Shown: positions 36,584 to 43,172 of the stretch, piece by piece
Layout of the letters: each line of letters starts with the position of its first letter
Position numbering within the stretch: position 1 is the stretch's first letter
Source of the DNA: Ancalomicrobiaceae bacterium
Lineage (GTDB): Bacteria; Pseudomonadota; Alphaproteobacteria; Rhizobiales; Ancalomicrobiaceae
Length of the DNA: 43,172 nt
Assembly: GCA_031291595.1 (NCBI GenBank)
Contig: JARLIU010000198.1
Span: 1-43,172 of the forward strand
Direction: 5' to 3'
Made by a program: the position numbers and the translations under genes
The notes under the pieces: generated by a model
Database searches by the model: none
What the model saw: the letters and a program-made list of their open reading frames with translations, nothing else
What the model was told of the DNA's origin: nothing

Positions 36584-36610
36584 GCGGCGAGCGTCAGGTT
36601 CGCTCGCCGC
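36584..36610. terminator. Hairpin between the convergent TipF-like gene and cheZ
   Basis: A perfect 10-base-pair stem GCGGCGAGCG / CGCTCGCCGC (36584-36593 and 36601-36610) with a 7-base loop has no T-run on either side. Its place between convergent genes suggests transcript-end protection or partial termination. Confidence 0.45.
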
Positions 36611-36697
36611 CATCGGCACCGATCATGGCTCGATTGCGCCGCCAAACACCGGCAAAATGCGGGCGGGTCGCATGCGCGTTGCCAAGAGAGTGGCCGC

Positions 36698-37387
36698 TCA
36701 GTCGAACAGACGATCGATGTCGTCCTGGTCCGACTTCGCCATCAGGCTGTCGACCGCTGTCTGGCTGACGCCCTGGCCCTTCATCTGCGGACCGTGCAGC
36801 AGCAGTTCGCGCATGCGGCGTTCGTCCTCGGTCTCGGGCTCTACCGGCACCACGCCGATGTCGGAAACCGAGGCCAGTTTCTCCGCCAGCCGGGCAATGC
36901 GCTCTTCGATCCACGACAGGGTCTTGACGACCTTGCGCACGCGCTGGCCGGTCAGATCCTGGAAGGCGCAGGCCTCGAAGATGGTGATCATCTTGTCGTC
37001 GACCATCGCCTTGAACGTTTCGGCATCGCCGATTTCCGCCGCCATGATCGATTCGGCGGCAGACATGATGATGTGCGTGGCCTCTTCGGTCGATTCGACG
37101 ACGGCGTCCAGTTCACGTCCAGCCTCCGGAATCCGGGCAAAGCGGATCTGATCCGGGCGAAGTTCGTAAATATCGCGCCTGAGGGACGAAATCTCCGAAG
37201 CGATCGCACTGAACTCCTGGTGCAGTTCGGCGCCGAACGTCAGCACCGATTCATCAAGAGTCTTCGCCATTGTCTCGGCAAGACCGATGATATCGTCGAT
37301 CTTGATATCAGATCGACCCTTCTGCTTGAGAAACTTGACAAGCAGCGCAAGCTGAATCTTGTCACCTACAGCAGCTTTTTTGGTCAC
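36698..37387 (-). CDS. cheZ: Chemotaxis protein CheZ (CheY-P phosphatase)
   Basis: CheZ speeds dephosphorylation of CheY-P. The 229-residue, mostly helical protein carries the catalytic-region motif ACAFQDLTGQRVRKV (139-153) and the C-terminal CheY-binding peptide QDDIDRLFD, both hallmarks of CheZ. A long helix hairpin lies between. The start is probably GTG at 37387, behind a GGGGGTGG stretch; an ATG at 37423 is possible. It lies 166 bases downstream of cheY on the same strand. CheZ is known in enteric and some alpha- and epsilon-proteobacteria, and many Rhizobiales use a CheY sink instead. Confidence 0.9.
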   Translation of the reverse strand: MTKKAAVGDKIQLALLVKFLKQKGRSDIKIDDIIGLAETMAKTLDESVLTFGAELHQEFSAIASEISSLRRDIYELRPDQIRFARIPEAGRELDAVVESTEEATHIIMSAAESIMAAEIGDAETFKAMVDDKMITIFEACAFQDLTGQRVRKVVKTLSWIEERIARLAEKLASVSDIGVVPVEPETEDERRMRELLLHGPQMKGQGVSQTAVDSLMAKSDQDDIDRLFD

Positions 37388-37553
37388 ATTCCACCCCCAT
37401 GGACTGGTGCGGCCCGGTTCCATCGCGATGGGTGGGCCGTAAGCCCGAACCACGCAATGGTCGACGCGAATGGGCGCGCAGGTGCCCCCCATGGCATGCC
37501 TGTCCGCCGTCATCGGCGCGCGCCGACCCCCAAAGGTCGGCCGACGCTCCGCA

Positions 37554-37937
37554 TCAATCGGCGAAGACCGACTCGATCTTGCCCTTCAGCGTCTGTGCGT
37601 TGAACGGCTTGACGATGTAGTTGTTCACGCCGGCCTTCTTGGCGGCGATCACGTTCTCGGTCTTGGATTCGGCCGTCACCATGATGAACGGCGTCCTACC
37701 CAGCGCCCCGTCGGCACGAACATGTTTCAGCAGTTCGTAACCGGTCATCGGCTCCATGTTCCAGTCGGAGATCACGAGGCCGTACTTGCGTTCTTTCATC
37801 TTCCCAAGTGCTTCTGTGCCGTCGGAAGCTTCGTCGACATCGTCGAATCCCAGCTGCTTCAACAAGTTCCGAATGATTCGGATCATGGTCTTGTAGTCGT
37901 CGACCACGAGGATCGGCATATTGAGATCCAGCGCCAT
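37554..37937 (-). CDS. cheY: CheY-like response regulator
   Basis: This single-domain receiver of 127 residues has all active-site residues: Asp13 and Asp14, phospho-acceptor Asp58 in ISDWNMEP, Thr88 and Lys110 in VKPF. It has no output domain, as in CheY proteins that act on the flagellar motor or as phosphate sinks. The ATG at 37937 has GGAGAAACC directly upstream; the frame is open to 37985 without similarity. cheZ follows, so the pair likely sets the lifetime of the motor signal. No other che genes lie nearby. Confidence 0.93.
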   Translation of the reverse strand: MALDLNMPILVVDDYKTMIRIIRNLLKQLGFDDVDEASDGTEALGKMKERKYGLVISDWNMEPMTGYELLKHVRADGALGRTPFIMVTAESKTENVIAAKKAGVNNYIVKPFNAQTLKGKIESVFAD

Positions 37938-38216
37938 TGGTTTCTCCAACTCTGAACGCGACGGTCCCCGGAAGATCGCGCCCACACCTCTGTCTGAAGG
38001 AGGGTGAAACTGTTGTGAAACGTCTCTCCCCTACCCAAACCGCAATCTACACATGCGCTTCGGAAAATTCCGTTAATTTCGGGCTGACACCGGGCATGTG
38101 TTGTGACGATTCTCCCAGATTTTTCCATGCATTGTCCGTATATCCGCCGGAAGTATGCTGCATCCGGCTCTTGAATCATGGTATCAAAATGCTTACGCTT
38201 GTGCTGCAACGTTCAA

Positions 38217-38224
38217 TTAACCAT
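38217..38224 (+). promoter_or_regulatory. Possible CtrA half-site
   Basis: TTAACCAT matches the 8-base CtrA half-site used in alphaproteobacterial cell-cycle and flagellar control. It lies 11 bases before the GTG of the MaoC gene and 280 bases before cheY on the other strand, in an AT-richer 250-base region. A single 8-base match is weak evidence. Confidence 0.25.
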
Positions 38225-38235
38225 GAGGTGGAAAC

Positions 38236-38685
38236 GTGAGCGCGCCAAGCCTCAAGACCTTTTTCTTCGAGGATCTGACGGTCGGCATGCGCGAGTCGCT
38301 GATGAAGACCGTGCTGGATTCGGATGTCGTCGGCTTCGCGCAGATCTCCGGTGACGCCAATCCCATCCACCTCTGCGACGTCTATGCGTCGAAAACACGC
38401 TTCGGCCAACGCATCGCGCACGGGCTTTATACGGCCAGCCTGATCTCCGCCATTCTCGGGACGCGACTGCCCGGCCCCGGCGCTGTGTATCTGTCGCAGA
38501 CCTTGAATTTCAGGGCGCCGGTGAAGATCGGCGACGTGGTCGCCGTCGCTGTCGAAGTGGTGGAACTGACCGAACGGGGGCGGCGCTGCCGGCTGCATTG
38601 CGAGGTGCTTGTCGACGGCCAGGTGGTGCTCGACGGCGAGGCGACGGTGATGGTGCCGGCGCGGCCGAAGGAGGCCGTGGCCTGA
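38236..38685 (+). CDS. MaoC family enoyl-CoA hydratase
   Basis: This 149-residue hot-dog-fold hydratase resembles (R)-specific enoyl-CoA hydratases such as PhaJ. It has the catalytic motif SGDANPIH with Asp40 and His45, and the later FGQRIAHGLYTASLIS and LNFRAPVKIGDVV segments. It probably hydrates trans-2-enoyl-CoA to the (R)-3-hydroxyacyl-CoA, but the chain length is unknown. The start is GTG at 38236 behind GAGGTGG. ribF begins 280 bases downstream on the same strand. Confidence 0.93.
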   Translation: MSAPSLKTFFFEDLTVGMRESLMKTVLDSDVVGFAQISGDANPIHLCDVYASKTRFGQRIAHGLYTASLISAILGTRLPGPGAVYLSQTLNFRAPVKIGDVVAVAVEVVELTERGRRCRLHCEVLVDGQVVLDGEATVMVPARPKEAVA

Positions 38686-38965
38686 GGCTCGCCGCCGCTG
38701 ACCCGACGCTTGCGGCCGCGCAACCGGCCCGGCATCCCCGGCTGGACCGACGACCCCGGGGATCAGGCAAAAGCGTCGCGGCCAACGCGGTAGAGGCTCG
38801 TCCCGCGTTCTTCGCACATCTTGCCATACTTGACCTCACGACGCGGGCAAGGCAGGGTCCGCCGCGTTCCGCCCCGGCGGCCGGCCGCTTCGTTCACGCG
38901 TGCGCGCCGACCGTCCTTGCCGGCGTTTGCCGCGCCGGCTGCTTCTCCGGCCAAGCCCGGTCCGT

Positions 38966-40009
38966 ATGAAAGCCTTCCACGAGATGCCAGGAGCCGCGCC
39001 GAGGCGGACGACGCCGTTTCAGCTGATTGCCGGGCTCGCCGCCGTGCCGGCCGAGCTCCGCCGCCCGATCGTGGCGATCGGCAATTTTGACGGCGTGCAC
39101 CGCGGCCACCAGGCCGTACTGGCGGCAGCCGAGGCGACGGCGGACGCAGGCGAGGCGGCGAACCGGCCGCGCGTGGCGCTCACCTTCGAGCCGCATCCGC
39201 GCAGCTATTTCCGCCCCGATAGGCCGCTGTTCCGGCTGACGCCGATGCTGCCGAAAGCGCGTCTCATCGCGGCCGCCGGCTTCGACGCCATGCTGGTGCT
39301 GCCGTTCGATGCGTCGCTTGCCAGCATGTCGGCGGAGGATTTCGTGCATGAGATCCTGGTCGACCGGCTGGAGATTACCGGCGCCACCGTCGGCTGGGAC
39401 TTCCATTTCGGCCACAAGCGGCTGGGCTCGCCCGCATTCCTCGCCGAGGCCGGCCAACGCCACGGCTTTCCGGTCGAAATCGTCCGGGAGTTCGACGACG
39501 AGGGCGGCGAGCCGATCTCGTCGAGCCGTATCCGGGCGCTGCTCGGGGCCGGCGAACTGGCGCTTGCCAACGGGCTGTTCGGCTACCGCTGGTTCGTCAC
39601 CGGTCGGATCGTCGACGGCGACAAGCGCGGCCGCACGCTGGGATTCCCGACCGCCAACATGAAGCTGTCCCCGGACTGCCAGCTCGGCCATGGCGTCTAT
39701 GCGGTCGAATTCATCGTCGACGGCGTCATCCGCCAGGGCGTTGCCAACTACGGCCGGCGGCCGCAGTTCGACAATGGCGCGCCGGTGCTGGAGACCTTCG
39801 TGTTCGATTTCTCCGGCGACCTCTATGGCAAGGACGTCGAGGTGCGCTTCATCAGCTATCTCAGGCCCGAACTGACGTTCCCCTCGATCGAGGCGCTGGT
39901 TGCCCGCATGCGCGAGGATTGCGACGAGGCGCGCGCAGTGCTCAGCCAACTGCCCCTTGGCTCGGCGCTCGACCTGGCGCTCGACGACGGACGGGCACGG
40001 CTGCCATGA
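38966..40009 (+). CDS. ribF: Bifunctional riboflavin kinase / FAD synthetase
   Basis: RibF phosphorylates riboflavin to FMN and adenylates FMN to FAD. The 347-residue protein has the N-terminal adenylyltransferase motif GNFDGVHRGH (residues 39-48) and ISSSRIR. The C-terminal riboflavin kinase domain has GRTLGFPTANM and GVANYGRRPQFDNG. The ATG at 38966 is chosen because the protein core begins soon after; an upstream in-frame extension to 38900 lacks similarity. The stop overlaps the next gene start in ATGA. The flavin cofactors made would serve GlcD and GlcE in this window. Confidence 0.96.
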   Translation: MKAFHEMPGAAPRRTTPFQLIAGLAAVPAELRRPIVAIGNFDGVHRGHQAVLAAAEATADAGEAANRPRVALTFEPHPRSYFRPDRPLFRLTPMLPKARLIAAAGFDAMLVLPFDASLASMSAEDFVHEILVDRLEITGATVGWDFHFGHKRLGSPAFLAEAGQRHGFPVEIVREFDDEGGEPISSSRIRALLGAGELALANGLFGYRWFVTGRIVDGDKRGRTLGFPTANMKLSPDCQLGHGVYAVEFIVDGVIRQGVANYGRRPQFDNGAPVLETFVFDFSGDLYGKDVEVRFISYLRPELTFPSIEALVARMREDCDEARAVLSQLPLGSALDLALDDGRARLP

Positions 40010-40938
40010 CATCTGGAACCTCGCATGCGGATCTCGGCGCGCGCTCCGAGGTGCTCGTCGGGCTCGGCATCATGACCGCCGCGATGCTGACCGCGCCGGG
40101 GATCGACGCTATCGCCAAGCTGCTCACCCATCACATGCCGGCGGTCGAGGTGGCGCTCGTGCGCTTTTCCGTGCAGGCGACGATCGTCGCCGTCTTGGCG
40201 CTGGCAACCGGCAGGTTCAACGAACTCAGGCCGCAGCGGCTCGCCGTGCAGATGCTGCGCGGCGCGGCGCTGGCGGCCACCTCGGTGCTGTATTTCTCCG
40301 CCTTGAAGATCATGCCGCTCGCCGATGCGCTCGCCATCACCTTCGTCGAACCCTTGATCCTGACCGCACTCTCCGCCGTGATCCTGAAGGAGCCGGTGAC
40401 GCGGCGGCAATGGCTCGGCTGCGGCATCGGCTTCGTCGGCGCGCTCGTCATCGTCCGGCCGAGCTTCGCCATCTTCGGCCTCAACGCGCTGTTGCCGCTC
40501 GCCGCGGCATTCACCTTCGCCGCCTATCATCTGTTGACCCGCCGCCTTGCCGGCTCCTCCACGGTGATTGGCGCGCAATTCACCACCGGCATCGCCGGGG
40601 TCGTGGTGATCGGGCCGGTGCTCATGCTGACGAGCGGCTTCGACGTTGCCGGACAGGTCGCGGTGACGCCGCTCGCCTCCGACCTGCCGCTGATCCTCGG
40701 CGTCGGCGTCATCTCCATCATCAGCCATGCGATGACGCTGATGGCCTACGACCGGGCGCCGGCCAATGTGCTCGCGCCGTTCGGTTATCTGGAAATCGTC
40801 AGCGCCACCTTCCTCGGCTACGTGCTGTTCGGCGACTTTCCGGCCTGGCCGACGTGGATCGGCATCGCGCTGATCATCGGATCCGGCATTTTCATTGTCA
40901 TGGGCGAGCAGGCAAAGATCACACACGTCGAGCCCTGA
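40006..40938 (+). CDS. EamA (DMT) family permease, translationally coupled to ribF
   Basis: This 310-residue transporter with about ten transmembrane helices in two EamA repeats includes EVALVRFSVQATIVAVLAL, LADALAITFVEPLILTAL and FGYLEIVSATFLGYVLFGDF. The ATG at 40006 overlaps the ribF stop codon (ATGA), so the two are probably co-translated. The coupling could mean a flavin or precursor substrate, but the family is broad and the substrate is unknown. It is distinct from the EamA gene at 25503. Confidence 0.92.
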   Translation: MTSGTSHADLGARSEVLVGLGIMTAAMLTAPGIDAIAKLLTHHMPAVEVALVRFSVQATIVAVLALATGRFNELRPQRLAVQMLRGAALAATSVLYFSALKIMPLADALAITFVEPLILTALSAVILKEPVTRRQWLGCGIGFVGALVIVRPSFAIFGLNALLPLAAAFTFAAYHLLTRRLAGSSTVIGAQFTTGIAGVVVIGPVLMLTSGFDVAGQVAVTPLASDLPLILGVGVISIISHAMTLMAYDRAPANVLAPFGYLEIVSATFLGYVLFGDFPAWPTWIGIALIIGSGIFIVMGEQAKITHVEP

Positions 40939-41223
40939 GTGATTCGCGGGCTTTGCCTCGGGCGGAGTTGCTGCTAGAAGAGCCGGCATGACCAGATGCG
41001 CGCTGACATGTCATTTCGGCACCGATGGGCTTGCCCATTGGCCAGGGCGAATTAGCGGCCCCGCTTTCCGATAGCGACGGCGCTGGACAAGCGCATCTTC
41101 CGCAGCGGAAAGACGGGGATCGGAGCCGCGGCCGCCAGGCATCCGCGCCTTGAACGGCCACCAGCCACTTCCTGCCGATGACGCGGCCCCTGCCGCTTTC
41201 GCCAATCCAGAAGACTGCCAGAG
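40939..41223. other. Intergenic region upstream of ileS with a possible leader hairpin
   Basis: These 285 bases show no gene I can support. CCCCGCTTTCCG (41059-41070) can pair with CGGAAAGACGGGG (41106-41118) with one bulge. No T-box is expected or seen. Confidence 0.35.
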
Positions 41224-43172
41224 ATGACCGAGACAAAGCCCGTCACCCGCGACTATTCCGAGACGCTGTTTCTGCCCGAGACCGACTTCCCGATGCGCGC
41301 CGGCTTGCCCGCCAAGGAACCGGAGATCCTCGCCCGCTGGGACAAGCTGAAGCTCTACGAGAAGCTTCGCCAGATCTCGAAAGGGCGTCCGCAGTTCGTG
41401 CTGCACGACGGACCGCCCTACGCCAACGGCAACATCCACATCGGCACGGCGCTCAACAAGATCCTGAAAGATGTGGTGACGCGGTCAAAGCAGATGGCCG
41501 GCTTCGATAGCAACTACGTCCCCGGCTGGGACTGCCACGGTCTGCCGATCGAGTGGAAGATCGAGGAGAGTTATCGCGCCAAGCACCGCAACAAGGACGA
41601 CGTGCCGGTCATCGAGTTCCGCCAGGAGTGCCGGACGTTCGCCGAGCATTGGATCGGGGTGCAGAAAGCCGAATTCCGCCGGCTCGGGGTCGAGGGCGAT
41701 TTCGCCCACCCCTACAAGACCATGGACTTCGAGTCCGAGGCCGTCATCGCCACCGAGCTGCAGAAGTTCGCCGTCTCCGGCCAGCTGTATCGCGGCTCCA
41801 AGCCGGTGATGTGGAGCGTGGTCGAGCGCACGGCTTTGGCCGAGGCCGAGGTCGAATATCAGGACTACCAGTCCGATACGATCTTCGTCGCATTCCCAGT
41901 GAAGGAAGCAAGATCTGCAGCCTTGCAACTTCCGAACACTGAGATCGTTATCTGGACCACAACACCTTGGACCATCCCTGGCAACCGAGCGATCAGCTAC
42001 TCGGGTAAATTAAGCTACGTGGTTCTGGAAGCTATCGCCCCAGATGACTCCCTAGCTCTGCCTATCAGGCCAGCTGATCTTACGGATGAGCAAAAACAAG
42101 CTGCTTCAGCGTCGGGTCAGTCGCTCGACGAATACGCGAGATATTGCACAACTATTGAACAGGAGAGACGTGACTACAAGGCCGATTTCGGCTCTCGCAA
42201 ACTCGTTGTTGCCGAAAAACTTGAGCATGAGCTAGTCAAGGCAATCAACGAAACGCTCAAATTTAGGCACAGGGGCCAGGATCGCGTTCCGCAGGTGCGC
42301 TGGGACACGTTTGTAAAGCATTCTGTCTCAGGGTTTGAAGAGGTGGTCTGCGCCCACCCACTCGCGCATCTCGGCTACACCTTCGACGTTCCGCTCCTCG
42401 ACGGCGACCACGTCACCGACGATTCTGGTACCGGCTTCGTCCATACCGCGCCGAGCCACGGCCGCGAGGATTTTGAGATCTGGACCCACAACGCGCGCGA
42501 GCTGGAACTCAGGGGCATCGATCCGAAGATCCCCTTCCCGGTCGACGACGCCGGCTTCTTCACCAAGGATGCGCCGGGCTTCGGCCCGGATGCGCCGGGC
42601 GGGGCGGCGCGCGTCATCGACGATGCCGGCGAGAAGGGCGACGCCAACAAGCGCGTCATCGATGCGCTGGTCTCGGCCGGCGCCCTCATCGGCCGCGGCC
42701 GGCTGAAGCACCAGTATCCGCATTCCTGGCGGTCGAAAAAGCCGGTGATCTTCCGCAACACGCCGCAGTGGTTCGTCTACATGGACCGGCAGATCGGTGG
42801 GATGGCCGTTCAGGGGCCTTCCCCCCTTGTGGGGGAAGGTGGGCGAAGCCCGGATGAGGGGTATCTGGCAGCAGAGCCTGCGGCGGATGGGACGGCCCGG
42901 ACCCCTCTCCCGCCCTTCGGGCACCCTCTCCCACAAGGGGAGAGGGGCAACGCGGCACGATTGAGCAACGCCGACGATACCCTGCGCCATCGCGCGCTGG
43001 CCGCCATCGACGCGACCAAATTCTACCCGCCGCAGGGGCAGAACCGCTTGCGCGGCATGATCGAGACGCGGCCCGACTGGGTGCTGTCGCGCCAGCGTGC
43101 CTGGGGCGTGCCGATCGCGGTATTCCGCCATAGCGAGACCGGCGATCTCGCGCCGGGGCCGACGTTTGCCCA
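41224..43172 (+). CDS. ileS: Isoleucyl-tRNA synthetase, N-terminal 650 codons (3' truncated by window), with an internal repeat insert
   Basis: IleRS charges tRNA-Ile and edits valine. The frame is open from the ATG at 41224 to the window end. It shows the class I signature [16 protein letters not shown] (HIGT instead of HIGH), [13 protein letters not shown], the editing motifs [15 protein letters not shown] and [17 protein letters not shown], and the post-editing core [10 protein letters not shown] and [15 protein letters not shown]. The KMSKS loop lies outside the window. Two oddities stand out. Residues about 220-379 are encoded by DNA of about 52 percent GC. Residues about 527-583 come from an inserted palindromic repeat between YMDRQIGG and DDTLRHRAL. 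Neither breaks the frame, so I call it a real gene, probably functional. Confidence 0.95.
   Translation, partial: MTETKPVTRDYSETLFLPETDFPMRAGLPAKEPEILARWDKLKLYEKLRQISKGRPQFVLHDGPPYANGNIHIGTALNKILKDVVTRSKQMAGFDSNYVPGWDCHGLPIEWKIEESYRAKHRNKDDVPVIEFRQECRTFAEHWIGVQKAEFRRLGVEGDFAHPYKTMDFESEAVIATELQKFAVSGQLYRGSKPVMWSVVERTALAEAEVEYQDYQSDTIFVAFPVKEARSAALQLPNTEIVIWTTTPWTIPGNRAISYSGKLSYVVLEAIAPDDSLALPIRPADLTDEQKQAASASGQSLDEYARYCTTIEQERRDYKADFGSRKLVVAEKLEHELVKAINETLKFRHRGQDRVPQVRWDTFVKHSVSGFEEVVCAHPLAHLGYTFDVPLLDGDHVTDDSGTGFVHTAPSHGREDFEIWTHNARELELRGIDPKIPFPVDDAGFFTKDAPGFGPDAPGGAARVIDDAGEKGDANKRVIDALVSAGALIGRGRLKHQYPHSWRSKKPVIFRNTPQWFVYMDRQIGGMAVQGPSPLVGEGGRSPDEGYLAAEPAADGTARTPLPPFGHPLPQGERGNAARLSNADDTLRHRALAAIDATKFYPPQGQNRLRGMIETRPDWVLSRQRAWGVPIAVFRHSETGDLAPGPTFA
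41881..42360 (+). other. Low-GC segment of ileS (CP1 editing domain), possibly recombined
   Basis: By hand count this 480-base stretch is about 52 percent GC, against 67 percent in the 60-base line at 41641 and 67 to 73 percent in the lines at 42361 and 42541. It uses codons rare in the neighbours (TTA, CTA, AGA, GTA, GGT, ACA). The encoded part contains a long charged segment (around [14 protein letters not shown] and [10 protein letters not shown]) before the conserved VVCAHPLAH. The borders are sharp on both sides. Confidence 0.75.
42802..42972 (+). repeat. Palindromic repeat inserted in frame in ileS
   Basis: About 171 bases (57 codons) encode a Pro/Gly-rich peptide with [10 protein letters not shown], then [16 protein letters not shown]. 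They interrupt the core where related enzymes pass directly from YMDR-x-I-G-G to a DTLR-R-AL helix. The DNA contains a palindrome at 42817-42839 (C-tract, CTTGT, G-tract) and a second inverted structure at 42901-42947 with an inner GCCC-TTC-GGGC loop. The first shares 16 bases (42821-42836) with the intergenic repeat at 13071-13086. The exact edges are uncertain by several codons. Confidence 0.88.

Noticed and set aside
38763-38954. A 63-codon minus-strand frame before ribF
   Set aside because: It is Arg/Gly-rich, overlaps the ribF leader and has no recognisable similarity.
41224-43172. A possible frameshift or pseudogene in ileS because of the odd middle part and the repeat insert
   Set aside because: I read the frame codon by codon; it is open throughout and conserved IleRS motifs occur in the same frame before, between and after both anomalies.

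Overview
The window is a high-GC (roughly two thirds G+C) chromosomal segment of an alphaproteobacterium, most likely of the order Hyphomicrobiales (Rhizobiales). This is inferred from gene order (thrC / M16 peptidase / GNAT; YqgE / DsbD-like / peroxiredoxin; MaoC / ribF / ileS), from protein styles such as DUF3422, and from the intergenic palindromic repeats. It contains about 33 genes, no rRNA or tRNA, no CRISPR, no transposase and no phage genes.

Layout. 1-3.9 kb: the 3' end of mutL, a small secreted cysteine protein, glyQ, ispE and a small zinc-ribbon gene. 4-11.2 kb, all on the minus strand: a 7TM-PAS-GGDEF-EAL regulator, a GNAT, an M16 peptidase overlapping thrC, and a YqgE/AlgH protein. 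11.4-13 kb, plus strand: a secreted DsbD-N-like protein and a 1-Cys peroxiredoxin. 13.2-19 kb, minus strand: malate synthase (aceB) downstream of glcDEF, which together take glycolate through glyoxylate to malate. 19.5-26.4 kb: a class I cytochrome c, a DUF3422 membrane protein, a Tat-exported dienelactone-hydrolase relative without its catalytic residues, a GT2-GtrA protein, a short Hsp70 and an EamA transporter. 26.7-30.3 kb, minus strand: lutA, a DUF29 gene, lutB and lutC (lactate oxidation). 30.5-33 kb: groES-groEL behind a CIRCE operator, then a strong terminator, a tandem terminator repeat and a small CopZ-like protein. 33.3-38 kb: a TMEM43-like protein, a TipF-like degenerate EAL protein, and cheY-cheZ. 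38.2-43.2 kb: a MaoC hydratase, ribF, a second EamA transporter, and the first 650 codons of ileS.

Metabolically, glcDEF, aceB and lutABC are two parallel flavin/iron-sulfur routes for 2-hydroxy acids. Motility and c-di-GMP form a second theme (two EAL proteins, CheY and CheZ).

The most unusual locus is ileS. Its frame is open, but it carries two anomalies. About 480 bp of the CP1 editing domain has clearly lower GC (about 52 percent by hand count) and different codon use. About 170 bp further in, just before the post-editing part of the catalytic core, a GC-rich palindromic repeat is inserted in frame. That insert shares a 16-base core with an intergenic inverted repeat at 13.0 kb, so an intergenic repeat family appears to have entered an essential gene as translated sequence, much like the palindromic elements of Rickettsia. 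I did not find an obvious new defence or biosynthetic system.
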